NCBI RefSeq assembly: GCF_000350085.1
Contig: NZ_CAUM01000024.1
Coordinates: 1 to 32,255 of the forward strand
Direction: 5' to 3'
Length of the DNA stretch: 32,255 nucleotides
From: Mesorhizobium metallidurans STM 2683
GTDB taxonomy: Bacteria; Pseudomonadota; Alphaproteobacteria; Rhizobiales; Rhizobiaceae
Part shown: positions 16,775 to 25,604 of the stretch, in pieces
How the letters are laid out: each line of letters opens with the position of its first letter
Position numbering within the stretch: the first letter of the stretch is position 1
Translations under genes and position numbers: made by a program
The notes under the pieces: model-generated
The model's input: only the letters and a program-made list of their open reading frames with translations
The model's database searches: none
Told to the model about the DNA's origin: nothing

Positions 16775-17131
16775 ATGCGCAATTCGCGGGAATTTTTTCG
16801 ACGAACCATCTTGATTCTCGCGACATAGTTGCTTGCTGGTATCCTCACGCTGTCGTAAACGTCGACCTGAACGGTTCTGTTCAGATTGTCGACCTGGAAC
16901 ACATTCACCTCAAGCACATCGTTCGGAGACAAAGGCTGCTCGCTGCCGTTCTGGGTGTTTTGCGGCGCAGGCAGGTCTTTTACGACCTGCAAAGCAGCCG
17001 CAATCCGCGTATCTATGGCGGCGACAAGGTTGTCGTCTTCGCCTCGAAATCGAAAATTGCGATGAACAATCTCAAGGACGCCCTCGGCGTCGCCTCGAGT
17101 GCAGCCCGAATTGCCGTGGTCCCTGGACTAT
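16775..17131 (+). pseudogene. Polysaccharide export protein (Wza/GumB type), rearranged remnant
   Basis: Three pieces of one export protein are present. At 16775 the plus strand reads MRNSREFFRRTILILAT, a signal-peptide-like start, then TAG. On the minus strand, 16990-16860 encodes LSPNDVLEVNVFQVDNLN followed by RTVQVD, the start of the Poly_export domain. On the plus strand from about 16972, VFYDLQSSRNPRIYGGDKVV, FASKSKIAMNNLKDALGVAS and SAARIAVVPGL end at TAG 17131. The N-terminal domain is thus inverted relative to both neighbours. Reversing the 135 bp between 16852 and 16986 joins the last two pieces in one open frame. The middle (SLBB-type) part of the family is missing, and the signal peptide stays out of frame. 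An intact copy would form the outer-membrane export channel for the kinase encoded next. Not expected to be functional. Confidence 0.72.
16852..16986. repeat. Short inverted repeats bounding the inverted segment
   Basis: GTCGTAAA at 16852-16859 and TTTACGAC at 16979-16986 are perfect inverse copies flanking 119 bp. The right arm also sits in a local palindrome, GCAGGTC-TTTTAC-GACCTGC (16971-16990), and the left arm is followed by GTCGACCTGAAC, which shares the CAGGTC element in inverse orientation. These are the likely endpoints of the inversion in the export gene. Confidence 0.75.
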
Positions 17132-17185
17132 AGCCACAGTCGGTCAGAATTCAGCCTACGGACGAACTCAGGATTACCTCGCGCC

Positions 17186-19564
17186 ATGCTCGATCGTAAC
17201 AGACAGCATCAAATTGCAGGCCCGGGACACGGTCAGGCCTTGTCCGCGGACCTGTATTATGACGGTGCGCAGAACTACAACCCGTACGGTCGCGATCAGC
17301 CGGAGCAGGACGAAGGCTTTAATCCACTCAAGCTGCTTTTCTATGTGGTCCAGTATCGGTGGCTGATCGTCATGATGGCGGCGGCGGGGCTTGTCGCCGG
17401 CGTCATCGTTACCATGATGCAGACGCCAAAATATCAGGCGACAACGCAACTGGAGGTGCTGGTCCCTTCCGCCAAGGTGTTCCAGGACATTGAAGTGGTT
17501 TCCGAAAACAGCGACGTGCGGGCTTTTCTAACGGCCCGCGAAAAGCTGAAAAGCCGCGCATTGGCGCAGCGCGTGGTGTTCCAACTGGGTCTCAGCGAAA
17601 AGCCGGACTTCCTGTTTCCGACGCCGAACTTTTCACCTAGTAATATTTTCTATCGTGCGTTCGGAATCGCCAAATCTCCCTCCGTTGAGGAGAAAACCCC
17701 TGAGGAACGTGAGACGATTGCGATCGACCGCGTTCTAAAAGACCTCACAGTCAGTCTCGTCACCAATACAAGCCTGCTGTCGATCACGTTTGCCGACCAA
17801 AATCCGAAATACGCAACTGACATAGCCAATCAGGTCGCACAAAGCTTTATCGACCAACGCCTCGACCAGACCAGCGAGACATCAGACCTCGCACGGCAAT
17901 TCATCCAGGAGCAGGTTTTGCAGGTAAAGCAAAAGCTCCAGAAGTCCGAGGAGGAACTCGTCGCCTATGCGAAGGATGCAGGCATCACCGTAACCGGCGA
18001 CGACAAATCGCTGATAGGATCGAACATCGAGGCTCTGAATACAGCGCTGGCGACGGCAATCCAGGAACGTCTCGACGCCGGACGGGTCGTGGAACAAATC
18101 GACAAAGGGCGCGGCTCCAGCCTTGCCCCGGTTCTGGAAAGCGAAGGTCTGCAGAAGCTCAGCGAGAAACTGGCTGATTTGACCAGCCAGTATCAGCAGA
18201 AGCTGGGCATACTGAAGCCCGGCTTTCCGGAAATGCAGCAGCTTCAGTCGCAAATCAAGGAGCTGCAACGGCTCTATAGCAATGGTGTTTTGACGATAAC
18301 CGATTCCTTACGGCAGAAATATCAAGAAACTCAGAACAAGGAGGCCGACCTTAAGTCTAAACTTGCTGAGATGGAGAAGCAGCAGGTTATCTTCAACGAT
18401 AAAAACATCAAATACACAATCCTGAAGCGTGAGGTAGATTCGAATCGTTCCCAGTATGACAACCTTATTTCCAAGTTGAATGAAGTTGGTGTGAGCTCCG
18501 AGCTCAAGACGCAAAACGCCGCAATCGTTGATTTTGCGACGCCGCCCGAGCGTCCTTATTCTCCGCGCCTGACAATCAATCTTGCGATCGCTCTGGCTCT
18601 TTTCATGGCTCTGAGCGCTTCGATAATCTATATTATAGAATTGTTAAACAATACCTTCACCAACCCCGAGCAGATCGAGAAGGAATTGGGATTGGCGATG
18701 CTGGGCATCCTGCCGCTGGTCGATGATCGGGAAATCGTAGCCAGCATCACCGATCAGAAGTCAGGATTGTCCGAAGCCTACCGCTCGCTTCGAACATCGT
18801 TGCAGTTCTCCGGCGCCGAGGGCGCGCCGCGATCGCTGCTGGTCACGAGTTCGGAGCCCTCGGAAGGCAAGTCGACCACGTCGTTCAAGCTCGGGCAGGA
18901 TTTTGCCGCACTTGGTGCAAGAGTTCTCATCGTCGACGGCGATCTTCGCAAGCCCAATCTTCATCGGCTGTTTGGGCTCGACAACACGATTGGGCTCAGC
19001 AACCTCCTGACAAACACCGTTCGCAAGGAGGATCTTGCGAGCATTTTCCGGGCGACTAAATATCCGAATGTGACCGTTTTAACGTCTGGAACGATCCCGC
19101 CGAACCCTGCGGATCTGCTCTCCCCGCCCAAAATGGCGCTGATCGTCACCAATCTCGGCAAGCGCTTCGACCTTGTCATCATCGATGCCCCGCCGGTCGT
19201 CGGTCTTTCAGATGCACCTATCCTCAGCCGGCTTGCCGAGGGTACGTTGATGGTCATCTCCACCAATCAGGTGACACGCAAGGCGGCCAAGACGGCGTTG
19301 AAACGCCTGCGAGCCGCGGGCGCGAATGTGGTTGGTGCCGCGATGTCGAAATTTGCGGTGAACAAGTTCGACTACAACTACGCCTATAAATATATGAACT
19401 ACCAGTACTACGACTACGGCACGAGTACCCCGAAACTTGAGGGCAAAGTGGATGACGGAGCAGGCCAGCCCGCTTATGCAAAATCTCCGACGTTTAGTCG
19501 TTTGGTTCGTCGCATCCGTTCTAGTGTTGGTGGCTTCGTCGATCGGGCTAAGTCGACTTCTTGA
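17186..19564 (+). CDS. Polysaccharide chain-length regulator / tyrosine autokinase (Wzz-BY kinase, ExoP/GumC-like)
   Basis: The 792-residue inner-membrane protein controls polymer length and export. A Wzz domain starts near residue 45, with TM1 about 57-78 (YRWLIVMMAAAGLVAGVIV), a long periplasmic coiled-coil region (about 190-430; for example QVLQVKQKLQKSEEELVAYA) and TM2 about 462-485. The cytoplasmic BY-kinase has Walker A SSEPSEGKSTT (Lys562), Walker A' VLIVDGDLRKP and Walker B LVIIDAPP (Asp667). The tail has eight Tyr within residues 728-747, the usual autophosphorylation cluster. ATG 17186 is chosen because it lies just before the domain; the frame is open from 17099. It follows the damaged export gene, its usual partner, by 54 bp and overlaps the next gene by about 113 bp. 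Confidence 0.93.
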   Translation: MLDRNRQHQIAGPGHGQALSADLYYDGAQNYNPYGRDQPEQDEGFNPLKLLFYVVQYRWLIVMMAAAGLVAGVIVTMMQTPKYQATTQLEVLVPSAKVFQDIEVVSENSDVRAFLTAREKLKSRALAQRVVFQLGLSEKPDFLFPTPNFSPSNIFYRAFGIAKSPSVEEKTPEERETIAIDRVLKDLTVSLVTNTSLLSITFADQNPKYATDIANQVAQSFIDQRLDQTSETSDLARQFIQEQVLQVKQKLQKSEEELVAYAKDAGITVTGDDKSLIGSNIEALNTALATAIQERLDAGRVVEQIDKGRGSSLAPVLESEGLQKLSEKLADLTSQYQQKLGILKPGFPEMQQLQSQIKELQRLYSNGVLTITDSLRQKYQETQNKEADLKSKLAEMEKQQVIFNDKNIKYTILKREVDSNRSQYDNLISKLNEVGVSSELKTQNAAIVDFATPPERPYSPRLTINLAIALALFMALSASIIYIIELLNNTFTNPEQIEKELGLAMLGILPLVDDREIVASITDQKSGLSEAYRSLRTSLQFSGAEGAPRSLLVTSSEPSEGKSTTSFKLGQDFAALGARVLIVDGDLRKPNLHRLFGLDNTIGLSNLLTNTVRKEDLASIFRATKYPNVTVLTSGTIPPNPADLLSPPKMALIVTNLGKRFDLVIIDAPPVVGLSDAPILSRLAEGTLMVISTNQVTRKAAKTALKRLRAAGANVVGAAMSKFAVNKFDYNYAYKYMNYQYYDYGTSTPKLEGKVDDGAGQPAYAKSPTFSRLVRRIRSSVGGFVDRAKSTS

Positions 19565-20705
19565 GGCCGAAACGCCGGCCGTTTCGCTCGCGCTTGATCC
19601 GTTGAATGTCGATGCGGTGATCGGTGAAATTACCGATGCGCTGAACGACACAAGCAGTACTCCTGACCTTGACGCCTTGCTTGCCAAGGCCGAAGGAGCG
19701 CTTCGCTTTGATCTGGTGGACGCTCGCCTCTACAGCCTGATCGGCGAGATCAAGTACCGCCAAGGCGAAAAAGACCAGGCCAATGAGCTTTTCGACCAAG
19801 CCCGAAAATTGTCCAAGACGGAAATCCATGCGCTTCAGAGGTCAATCGGCCACTCGATCGAAACGGGCGATCTGTCAAAGGCTGTTGGCGAGATCGATAT
19901 ATTACTGCGGCGATGGCCGGATCGGTTTCCTGAAATAGCTGGGGGAATGCCGACAATCCTCTCGAACCCCGATGGATACCAGGCTGTGCTGGCGGCCCTT
20001 AAGGTGGATGCGCCTTGGCGAGCCAGTCTGTTCGTCGCGCTCGGCAACGCCCGCCAGGGGCTCGATTTCGCGAATCGGCTGCTGCTCGATTTGATCGGGT
20101 CAGGCGCACCGCCGAAACAAGGCGAGTTGTCCTTTGTAATCAACGGCTATATTCGCCAGAAGCAATATGAGCCAGCATACCGGTTATTTCTTTTCAGCCT
20201 TTCTGATGAAGAAAGGAAGTTAGGCGGATATATTTTCAACAGTACCTTCGAACCGGTGCCTAGCGGGAAGCCTTTCGATTGGCAGGTCCGTGATCAGTCG
20301 GGCATGGAAGTTACATTTGCAACATCCCGGGATGCGGTCGAAGGTGAGGGCGGGGCGACAGTCCGTTTCCTGAATACACCGGTGAAGAGCTCCGCTCTTC
20401 AGCAGTATATTGAGCTCCCTCCTGGTTCCTACAAGATTTCTCTGATTGCATCTGCAAGAAATTTGAAACTTCCAAAGGAGTTATTCTGGTCCCTCAGATG
20501 TCCGTCCGGCGAAATTGCACGGTTCAATATTCCAGAGGGCACATACAATCGTCAGGCCCTGAGTCAGGATTTTTTGATTGGTCCTGACACCTGTCCCATG
20601 CAATTTTTGCGGCTGGAGACTGCCACCATTGCTGACAGTTGGCGGTTCCGGTATGTCGGCACGTTGGTAATGCACAAACTGAGCATTGAGAGACTTCCAT
20701 CTTGA
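19452..20705 (+). CDS. TPR-containing membrane-anchored polysaccharide-locus protein
   Basis: The 417-residue protein has an N-terminal membrane anchor (LRRLVVWFVASVLVLVASSIGLSRLL, about residues 12-37). Helical repeats of TPR type follow (LLAKAEGALRFDLVDARLYSLIGEIKYRQGEKDQANELFDQARKL). The C-terminal beta-rich part (GSYKISLIASARNLKLPKELFWSLRCPSG) looks like a carbohydrate-binding-type fold. Such proteins often accompany Wzc and Wzy genes and may act as periplasmic scaffolds; the exact role is unknown. ATG 19452 (GAGG upstream) or ATG 19476 could be the start. Either way the anchor is encoded inside the end of the kinase gene, in another frame. Its TGA overlaps the TTG start of the next gene by 4 bp. 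Confidence 0.8.
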   Translation: MTEQASPLMQNLRRLVVWFVASVLVLVASSIGLSRLLEAETPAVSLALDPLNVDAVIGEITDALNDTSSTPDLDALLAKAEGALRFDLVDARLYSLIGEIKYRQGEKDQANELFDQARKLSKTEIHALQRSIGHSIETGDLSKAVGEIDILLRRWPDRFPEIAGGMPTILSNPDGYQAVLAALKVDAPWRASLFVALGNARQGLDFANRLLLDLIGSGAPPKQGELSFVINGYIRQKQYEPAYRLFLFSLSDEERKLGGYIFNSTFEPVPSGKPFDWQVRDQSGMEVTFATSRDAVEGEGGATVRFLNTPVKSSALQQYIELPPGSYKISLIASARNLKLPKELFWSLRCPSGEIARFNIPEGTYNRQALSQDFLIGPDTCPMQFLRLETATIADSWRFRYVGTLVMHKLSIERLPS

Positions 20706-22021
20706 GCGACCGGCAATCGGAATGGGATAAATATCTCCTCGGATCCGTTCTGTTCATATCGCTGCTGATCGGCGGAGGGACTGAAAGCGGCCTCTACACA
20801 GACACGCTGATTCAGGTCGCGGCAATTGTCTCGGCCGCGGTGGTATTTTCTCGGACCTCCGCCCAAAGACTCCCCCATTCTGTTGTGTGGCTGCTTGTCT
20901 TCGCCGTGGCATTGGTGATTTTGCAAATCGTCCCGCTGCCGGCCCCCATTTTCAACGGGTTGCGGCCAGAGCTGTTGCTCGCAGATTCCTCGCTCGTTGG
21001 AGAAACCCGGTTTCGTTTCGTCAGCCTCGGTGTGGGACGCACGATCGAATGCCTGTTGTACCTTGTGGCTGTGGCAGCGTTTTTCCTGAGCGTGTTGCGT
21101 TTGCGAACCGAGCAGGTCCAGGCGCTTCTTCCGTTCTTTTTCATGGGCGTCATCTGCAATGGGCTGGCGGGAGCGATTCAATATTCGCTGTCCGACAACA
21201 TCGCCATAGAGGGATTGCTGCCGTTTACAATCAACGCGGGGCTGTTTGCCAACCGGAATCACTTTGCGGCCTTGCTTTTTGTCTCTATTCCCTTCGTCGT
21301 CTACCACGGGCTCTTTCGCGGAAATCTCTTGTCCGGTTTGCTCGGGCTGGTCACGCTTTTGCTGCTTCTCTTGGCAGCCGGTTCGCGTGCTGGAGTGCTG
21401 ATTGGGCTGGCGATCACAGTCCTGTCCGTCGTCTTTCTTTCGGCGCGCTCCAGAGCGAGCGGATGGAGCATCCTGCTGGTTTTCATAGGGCTCTCGGTCT
21501 ACACGATCGGCGCATGGTCGAAGATCGATGTTGACGTGCTTGATCCGGCTTTCGGGCGGGGAGAATTCGCGCGGACCACTATTGACGGAATTAAGGAGAA
21601 TTGGGCGACTGGCGTCGGATTTGGGAATTTTCAGAAGGCCTACCAGATATACGAAAAAGAAGGGATGATTTTCAAACAGTTCGTAAATCATGCCCACAAT
21701 GACTATCTTGAAATAGCCTTCGAAGGTGGAATTCTTGCCGTTCTGCTGATGGCATCTTACTTTGTGTTGCTTTTTGCATCGTTTGCCAGAATCCGCCGCG
21801 ATCCGCTTCAGAAGGCGGCGTTTCTCTCGGTCTCCTTCCTTCTCATCCATTCACTGGTCGATTATCCACTGCGGACCGCAGCGCTTGCAATGACCTTCGC
21901 CTATTTGAACGCCATCATCTTTCACAAGGGATTTGCAGATCGTTTGCGCCAGAAGAGCGAAACGATCGAGATCGACCACAATGGCGACAAGCTGTTTGTT
22001 CCCATTGGAAATTCGTCGTGA
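20702..22021 (+). CDS. O-antigen ligase / polysaccharide polymerase (Wzy_C family)
   Basis: The 439-residue integral membrane protein has about 10-12 hydrophobic segments and the family's large periplasmic loop near residues 275-345, including WATGVGFGNFQKAYQIYEKE and the conserved NHAHNDYLEIAFEGG. Members polymerise or ligate undecaprenyl-linked glycans at the periplasmic face. The TTG start at 20702 overlaps the TPR gene stop (TTGA), indicating coupling. Family membership is clear; polymerase versus ligase cannot be decided, but its place next to a Wzz/BY-kinase favours polymerase. The C-terminus ends in a short hydrophilic tail. Confidence 0.87.
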   Translation: MSDRQSEWDKYLLGSVLFISLLIGGGTESGLYTDTLIQVAAIVSAAVVFSRTSAQRLPHSVVWLLVFAVALVILQIVPLPAPIFNGLRPELLLADSSLVGETRFRFVSLGVGRTIECLLYLVAVAAFFLSVLRLRTEQVQALLPFFFMGVICNGLAGAIQYSLSDNIAIEGLLPFTINAGLFANRNHFAALLFVSIPFVVYHGLFRGNLLSGLLGLVTLLLLLLAAGSRAGVLIGLAITVLSVVFLSARSRASGWSILLVFIGLSVYTIGAWSKIDVDVLDPAFGRGEFARTTIDGIKENWATGVGFGNFQKAYQIYEKEGMIFKQFVNHAHNDYLEIAFEGGILAVLLMASYFVLLFASFARIRRDPLQKAAFLSVSFLLIHSLVDYPLRTAALAMTFAYLNAIIFHKGFADRLRQKSETIEIDHNGDKLFVPIGNSS

Positions 22022-22105
22022 TGCAGGGCCTGGAGGAACTGATCGCGCGATATCATTTGACGGGTTGATGCCCAGATCTTGCTCTACCACAGGGTGCGGC
22101 AGTGA

Positions 22106-22134
22106 TTGACAAGCCATGGTTCAAAACCTAACAC
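22106..22134 (+). promoter_or_regulatory. Putative promoter for the dTDP-rhamnose genes
   Basis: TTGACA (22106-22111) is followed after 17 bp by TAACAC (22129-22134), a sigma-70-like pair with a consensus -35 and a weak -10. It lies in the 159-bp gap between the polymerase gene and rfbA, so the rhamnose genes may have their own start. Confidence 0.4.
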
Positions 22135-22180
22135 GCTCAAATCGCGCCGGTCGGGGGAGCGAAGGTTTTAGGAGAGCTTG

Positions 22181-23062
22181 TTGAAAGGCATTATCCTGGC
22201 CGGGGGCAGCGGAACCCGACTTTACCCGCTGACACTGGCGGTTTCCAAGCAAATCCTGCCAATATACGACAAGCCGATGATCTACTATCCGCTGAGCGTA
22301 TTGATGCTCGCGGGTATCCGTGAGATTCTCGTCATCTCGACCCCGCGCGACCTGCCGGTTTTTAGGGACCTGCTCGGCGACGGCTCGGAGTTCGGCCTTG
22401 ATATGTCTTATGCCGAGCAGCCTCATCCCAACGGCCTTGCTGAAGCCTTCATCATTGGCCGCGACTTCATCGGCAATGACAGTGTGTCGATGATCCTCGG
22501 CGACAACATCTATTTCGGGGAAGGGCTGTCGCAACTCTGCCGCAAGGCAGCTTCACGCAAAAGCGGTGCCTCGGTGTTCGCCTACCATGTCGAGGATCCG
22601 CAGCGCTATGGCGTGGTTTCGTTCGACAAGGTCAGTGGCTCCGCCTTGACGATCGAGGAAAAGCCGGAAGCGCCGAAGTCGAATTGGGCAATCACCGGTC
22701 TCTATTTCTACGATAACGATGTCGTGAACATAGCCCCGACGATCCGGCCCTCGGAGCGTGGCGAACTCGAGATCACGGCGGTCAACAACGTCTACCTCGA
22801 ACGCGGCCAGTTGCAGGTCCATCAACTCGGCCGAGGCTATGCCTGGCTCGACACCGGCACCCATGACAGCCTGCATGAAGCCTCTTCCTTCGTGCGCACC
22901 ATCGAACATCGCCAGGGCATCAAGGTCGCCTGCCCGGAGGAGATCGCTTTCGAGCAGGGCTGGCTGACGGCGGACAAGGTTCTGCAGCGTGCCACCCGCT
23001 TGGGCAAGAACGAATACGCCGCCTATTTGCGCCGGCGTGTCGTCGAGTTGACGGAGAACTAG
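22181..23062 (+). CDS. rfbA: Glucose-1-phosphate thymidylyltransferase
   Basis: First enzyme of dTDP-L-rhamnose synthesis: glucose-1-P + dTTP gives dTDP-glucose + PPi. The 293-residue product begins [18 protein letters not shown], the nucleotide-binding loop. It continues with [57 protein letters not shown] and [14 protein letters not shown], all hallmarks of RmlA. The start is TTG 22181, with AGGAG 6 bp upstream, since this gives the canonical N-terminus; a TTG just before it (22178) is the alternative. It is followed after one base by rfbC, in the order A-C-B-D. Confidence 0.97.
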   Translation: MKGIILAGGSGTRLYPLTLAVSKQILPIYDKPMIYYPLSVLMLAGIREILVISTPRDLPVFRDLLGDGSEFGLDMSYAEQPHPNGLAEAFIIGRDFIGNDSVSMILGDNIYFGEGLSQLCRKAASRKSGASVFAYHVEDPQRYGVVSFDKVSGSALTIEEKPEAPKSNWAITGLYFYDNDVVNIAPTIRPSERGELEITAVNNVYLERGQLQVHQLGRGYAWLDTGTHDSLHEASSFVRTIEHRQGIKVACPEEIAFEQGWLTADKVLQRATRLGKNEYAAYLRRRVVELTEN

Positions 23063-23063
23063 G

Positions 23064-23618
23064 GTGCTGGAGATCAGGCCGCTCGGTCTCGATGGCGTGC
23101 TGGAGATCGTTCCGAAGCGCTTCGGCGATGCGCGGGGGTTCTTTGTCGAAACCTACAATGAGGAGCGGTTTTCAGAGGCAGGCATCGATCTGCGTTTCGT
23201 CCAGGACAATCATTCCTATTCCGCCGCGACGGGTATTTTGCGGGGGCTTCACTATCAACTTCCCCCACGCACCCAGGGCAAGCTGCTGCGCGTTGTCCGC
23301 GGCAGGATTCTTGACGTCGCGGTCGATATACGCCGCAGCTCGAAGACATTCGGAAAATGGGTCGCCCTCGAGATCTCCGCCGAAAAGGGCAATCAGATTT
23401 TGGTGCCGAAAGGCTTTGCGCACGGTTTCGTCACGCTCGTGCCGGACACCGAGGTGCTGTACAAGGTCACCGACACCTATTCGCCGGAGCATGACCGATC
23501 GATCCGTTTCGACGATCCCGCCATCGGCATCAAATGGCCATCGCTATCTGGCGGGTTCCAGCTTTCGGACAAGGATCTCAATGCGCCGGCACTCGCCGCG
23601 GCTGAGGTATTTGCGTGA
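23064..23618 (+). CDS. rfbC: dTDP-4-dehydrorhamnose 3,5-epimerase
   Basis: Third step of the pathway: epimerises dTDP-4-keto-6-deoxyglucose at C3 and C5. The 184-residue cupin protein has the family length, with [13 protein letters not shown] near the start and the catalytic His63 in [39 protein letters not shown] and [15 protein letters not shown] follow. The start is GTG 23064, one base after the rfbA stop, inside a tight operon. Confidence 0.96.
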   Translation: MLEIRPLGLDGVLEIVPKRFGDARGFFVETYNEERFSEAGIDLRFVQDNHSYSAATGILRGLHYQLPPRTQGKLLRVVRGRILDVAVDIRRSSKTFGKWVALEISAEKGNQILVPKGFAHGFVTLVPDTEVLYKVTDTYSPEHDRSIRFDDPAIGIKWPSLSGGFQLSDKDLNAPALAAAEVFA

Positions 23619-23628
23619 GGAGAGCAGC

Positions 23629-24699
23629 ATGAATTTTCTGGTGACTGGAGGTGCCGGCTTCATCGGCTCGGCGGTGTGCCGGCATTTGTGCGGCAATCCA
23701 GCCTACCGCGTGACCAACATCGACAAGCTCACCTATGCGGGAAACCTCGCCTCGTTGCGGTCTATCGAAAACGCGCACAATTACAGATTCGTGCACGCCG
23801 ACATCTGTGACGACAGGACGATCCTGGAGGTGCTGCACCACGACGACATCGACATCGTCATGCATCTTGCCGCCGAAAGCCATGTCGACCGGTCGATCGA
23901 CGGGCCGGGAGCATTCATCGAGACCAATATCGTCGGCACCTACCGGATGCTCAATTCGGCCCTGGAATATTGGCGCGGACTTCCCGACGTGAAGAAAGGC
24001 CAGTTTCGCTTCCATCATGTTTCGACCGATGAGGTGTTCGGCGACCTGCCCTTCGACAGCGGTATTTTCACCGAACAGACGCCCTATGCGCCATCGTCGC
24101 CCTATTCGGCGTCGAAGGCCGCGTCCGATCATCTGGTGCGTGCATGGCACGACACCTACGGCCTGCCGGTCGTCCTGTCGAACTGTTCGAACAATTACGG
24201 TCCGTTCCATTTCCCCGAAAAGCTGATCCCGCTCGTCATTTTGAACGCGCTCGACGAGAAGCCGTTGCCGGTCTATGGCGCCGGCGCGAATGTGCGCGAC
24301 TGGCTTTTCGTCGAAGACCATGCGCGCGCCCTGGCCATTGTCGCGACGCGCGGTGTGGTCGGCGAGAGCTATAATGTCGGCGGTGGCTCGGAACGCACCA
24401 ATCTGGCGGTGGTACAAGCGATCTGCGACATACTCGACAACAGGCGGCCGCGCCCCGCCGGCCGGCGTTATCGCGATCTCATCACCTTCGTCACCGACCG
24501 CCCGGGCCATGACCGGCGCTATGCGGTCGACGCCTCGAAGATCGAGCGCGATCTCGGCTGGAAACCGCGCGAGAGCTTCGACAGCGGCCTCGCCCGGACG
24601 GTCGATTGGTACCTTCAGAACGAATGGTGGTGGGGTCCGATCCGCAGCGAGCGCTACGCCGGCGAGCGGCTAGGCGAAGCCCGCAAGGGTGCCGCGTGA
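23629..24699 (+). CDS. rfbB: dTDP-glucose 4,6-dehydratase
   Basis: Second step: NAD-dependent conversion of dTDP-glucose to the 4-keto-6-deoxy sugar. The 356-residue extended-SDR protein has the Rossmann motif GGAGFIGS (7-14), the substrate/active-site STDEVFGDL (Thr133, Asp134, Glu135) and YxxxK as YSASK (Tyr159, Lys163). [15 protein letters not shown] and the C-terminal [24 protein letters not shown] are also family marks. The start at 23629 has GAGGAG upstream and gives the canonical [10 protein letters not shown]; the frame is open much further upstream, but only as a shadow of rfbC. Confidence 0.97.
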   Translation: MNFLVTGGAGFIGSAVCRHLCGNPAYRVTNIDKLTYAGNLASLRSIENAHNYRFVHADICDDRTILEVLHHDDIDIVMHLAAESHVDRSIDGPGAFIETNIVGTYRMLNSALEYWRGLPDVKKGQFRFHHVSTDEVFGDLPFDSGIFTEQTPYAPSSPYSASKAASDHLVRAWHDTYGLPVVLSNCSNNYGPFHFPEKLIPLVILNALDEKPLPVYGAGANVRDWLFVEDHARALAIVATRGVVGESYNVGGGSERTNLAVVQAICDILDNRRPRPAGRRYRDLITFVTDRPGHDRRYAVDASKIERDLGWKPRESFDSGLARTVDWYLQNEWWWGPIRSERYAGERLGEARKGAA

Positions 24700-25604
24700 G
24701 GCTTGTCGTCACCGGACGCGAGGGCCAGGTCGCAAGCAGCCTTGTCGAACGTGCGCATGCGCACCCGGACGTCGAGGTGATCGCGCTCGGCAGGCCTGAA
24801 CTCGACCTGGCGAAGCCTGAGACCATCGCGCCGGCGCTGGCAGGCGTCCGGCCCGACCTGATCGTGTCCGCCGCCGCCTACACAGCGGTGGATCGGGCCG
24901 AGGACGAACCCGAGCTTGCCTTTGCCGTCAACGGCGCCGGAGCCGGTCATGTCGCCTCAGCCGCGGCAGCGCTTGGCGTTCCCGTCATCCATCTGTCGAC
25001 CGACTATGTCTTCGACGGAAGCGGCGAGAGGGCCTATAGCGAAGATGATGAACCCGCTCCGCGCAGCGTCTACGGCGCCTCGAAGCTGGCTGGCGAGCAC
25101 GCGGTCGCCAGGGCCAACCCGCGTCACCTCATCCTGCGCACGGCGTGGGTCTACAGCCCGTTCGGCAGGAATTTCGTCAAGACGATGCTGAAGCTGGCAG
25201 CCGATCGCGACGAGATAGCCGTGGTGGCCGACCAGTGGGGAAATCCCACTTCCGCGCTTGATATTGCCGATGCGATCCTGCATTTGGCGGCGATGCTGCA
25301 TGGCAACAAGGGCTTTGCTTCCTTCGGCGTCTATCATCTGGCGGGAACCGGCGAGACCAACTGGAGCGGCTTTGCCCGTCATATCCTGGACACAAGCCAG
25401 GCGTTTGGTGGGCCCTATGCTGCGGTGAGGGACATAGCCACGGCCGATTTCCCGACAAAAGCCCGTCGCCCTATGAACTCACGACTCTCGACGGAGAAGT
25501 TCGCAGCCATATTCGCATGGAATGTTCCTGAATGGCGGAAGTCGACTGAGACGGTGGTACGTCGTCTCCCGGGCGGCGAGACAAAACAGGCACTGAACGC
25601 ATGA
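24696..25604 (+). CDS. rfbD: dTDP-4-dehydrorhamnose reductase
   Basis: Last step of dTDP-L-rhamnose synthesis: NAD(P)H reduction of the 4-keto group. The 302-residue SDR protein starts [16 protein letters not shown]. It has [38 protein letters not shown] (Tyr126, Lys130), [18 protein letters not shown] and [10 protein letters not shown], all typical of RmlD. The GTG start at 24696 overlaps the rfbB stop (GTGA), and its own TGA overlaps the start of the giant glycosyltransferase gene (ATGA), tying rhamnose supply to its user. Confidence 0.97.
   Translation: MRLVVTGREGQVASSLVERAHAHPDVEVIALGRPELDLAKPETIAPALAGVRPDLIVSAAAYTAVDRAEDEPELAFAVNGAGAGHVASAAAALGVPVIHLSTDYVFDGSGERAYSEDDEPAPRSVYGASKLAGEHAVARANPRHLILRTAWVYSPFGRNFVKTMLKLAADRDEIAVVADQWGNPTSALDIADAILHLAAMLHGNKGFASFGVYHLAGTGETNWSGFARHILDTSQAFGGPYAAVRDIATADFPTKARRPMNSRLSTEKFAAIFAWNVPEWRKSTETVVRRLPGGETKQALNA

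Noticed and set aside
16756..16992. Minus-strand frame as an independent small gene
   Set aside because: Only its middle (LSPNDVLEVNVFQVDNLN...) looks like a real protein, and that part is a displaced piece of the export gene. The start is a TTG inside a palindrome and the C-terminal part has no family resemblance.
20564..21850. 428-codon minus-strand frame opposite the polymerase gene
   Set aside because: Its translation is very rich in Gln, Arg, Lys and Asp without motifs, while the plus strand encodes a clear multi-pass Wzy_C protein with NHAHNDYLE.
22021..22068. 15-codon frame starting at the polymerase stop (TGATG overlap)
   Set aside because: It is too short to support, with no recognised sequence. 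Possibly the remnant of a lost gene or chance.
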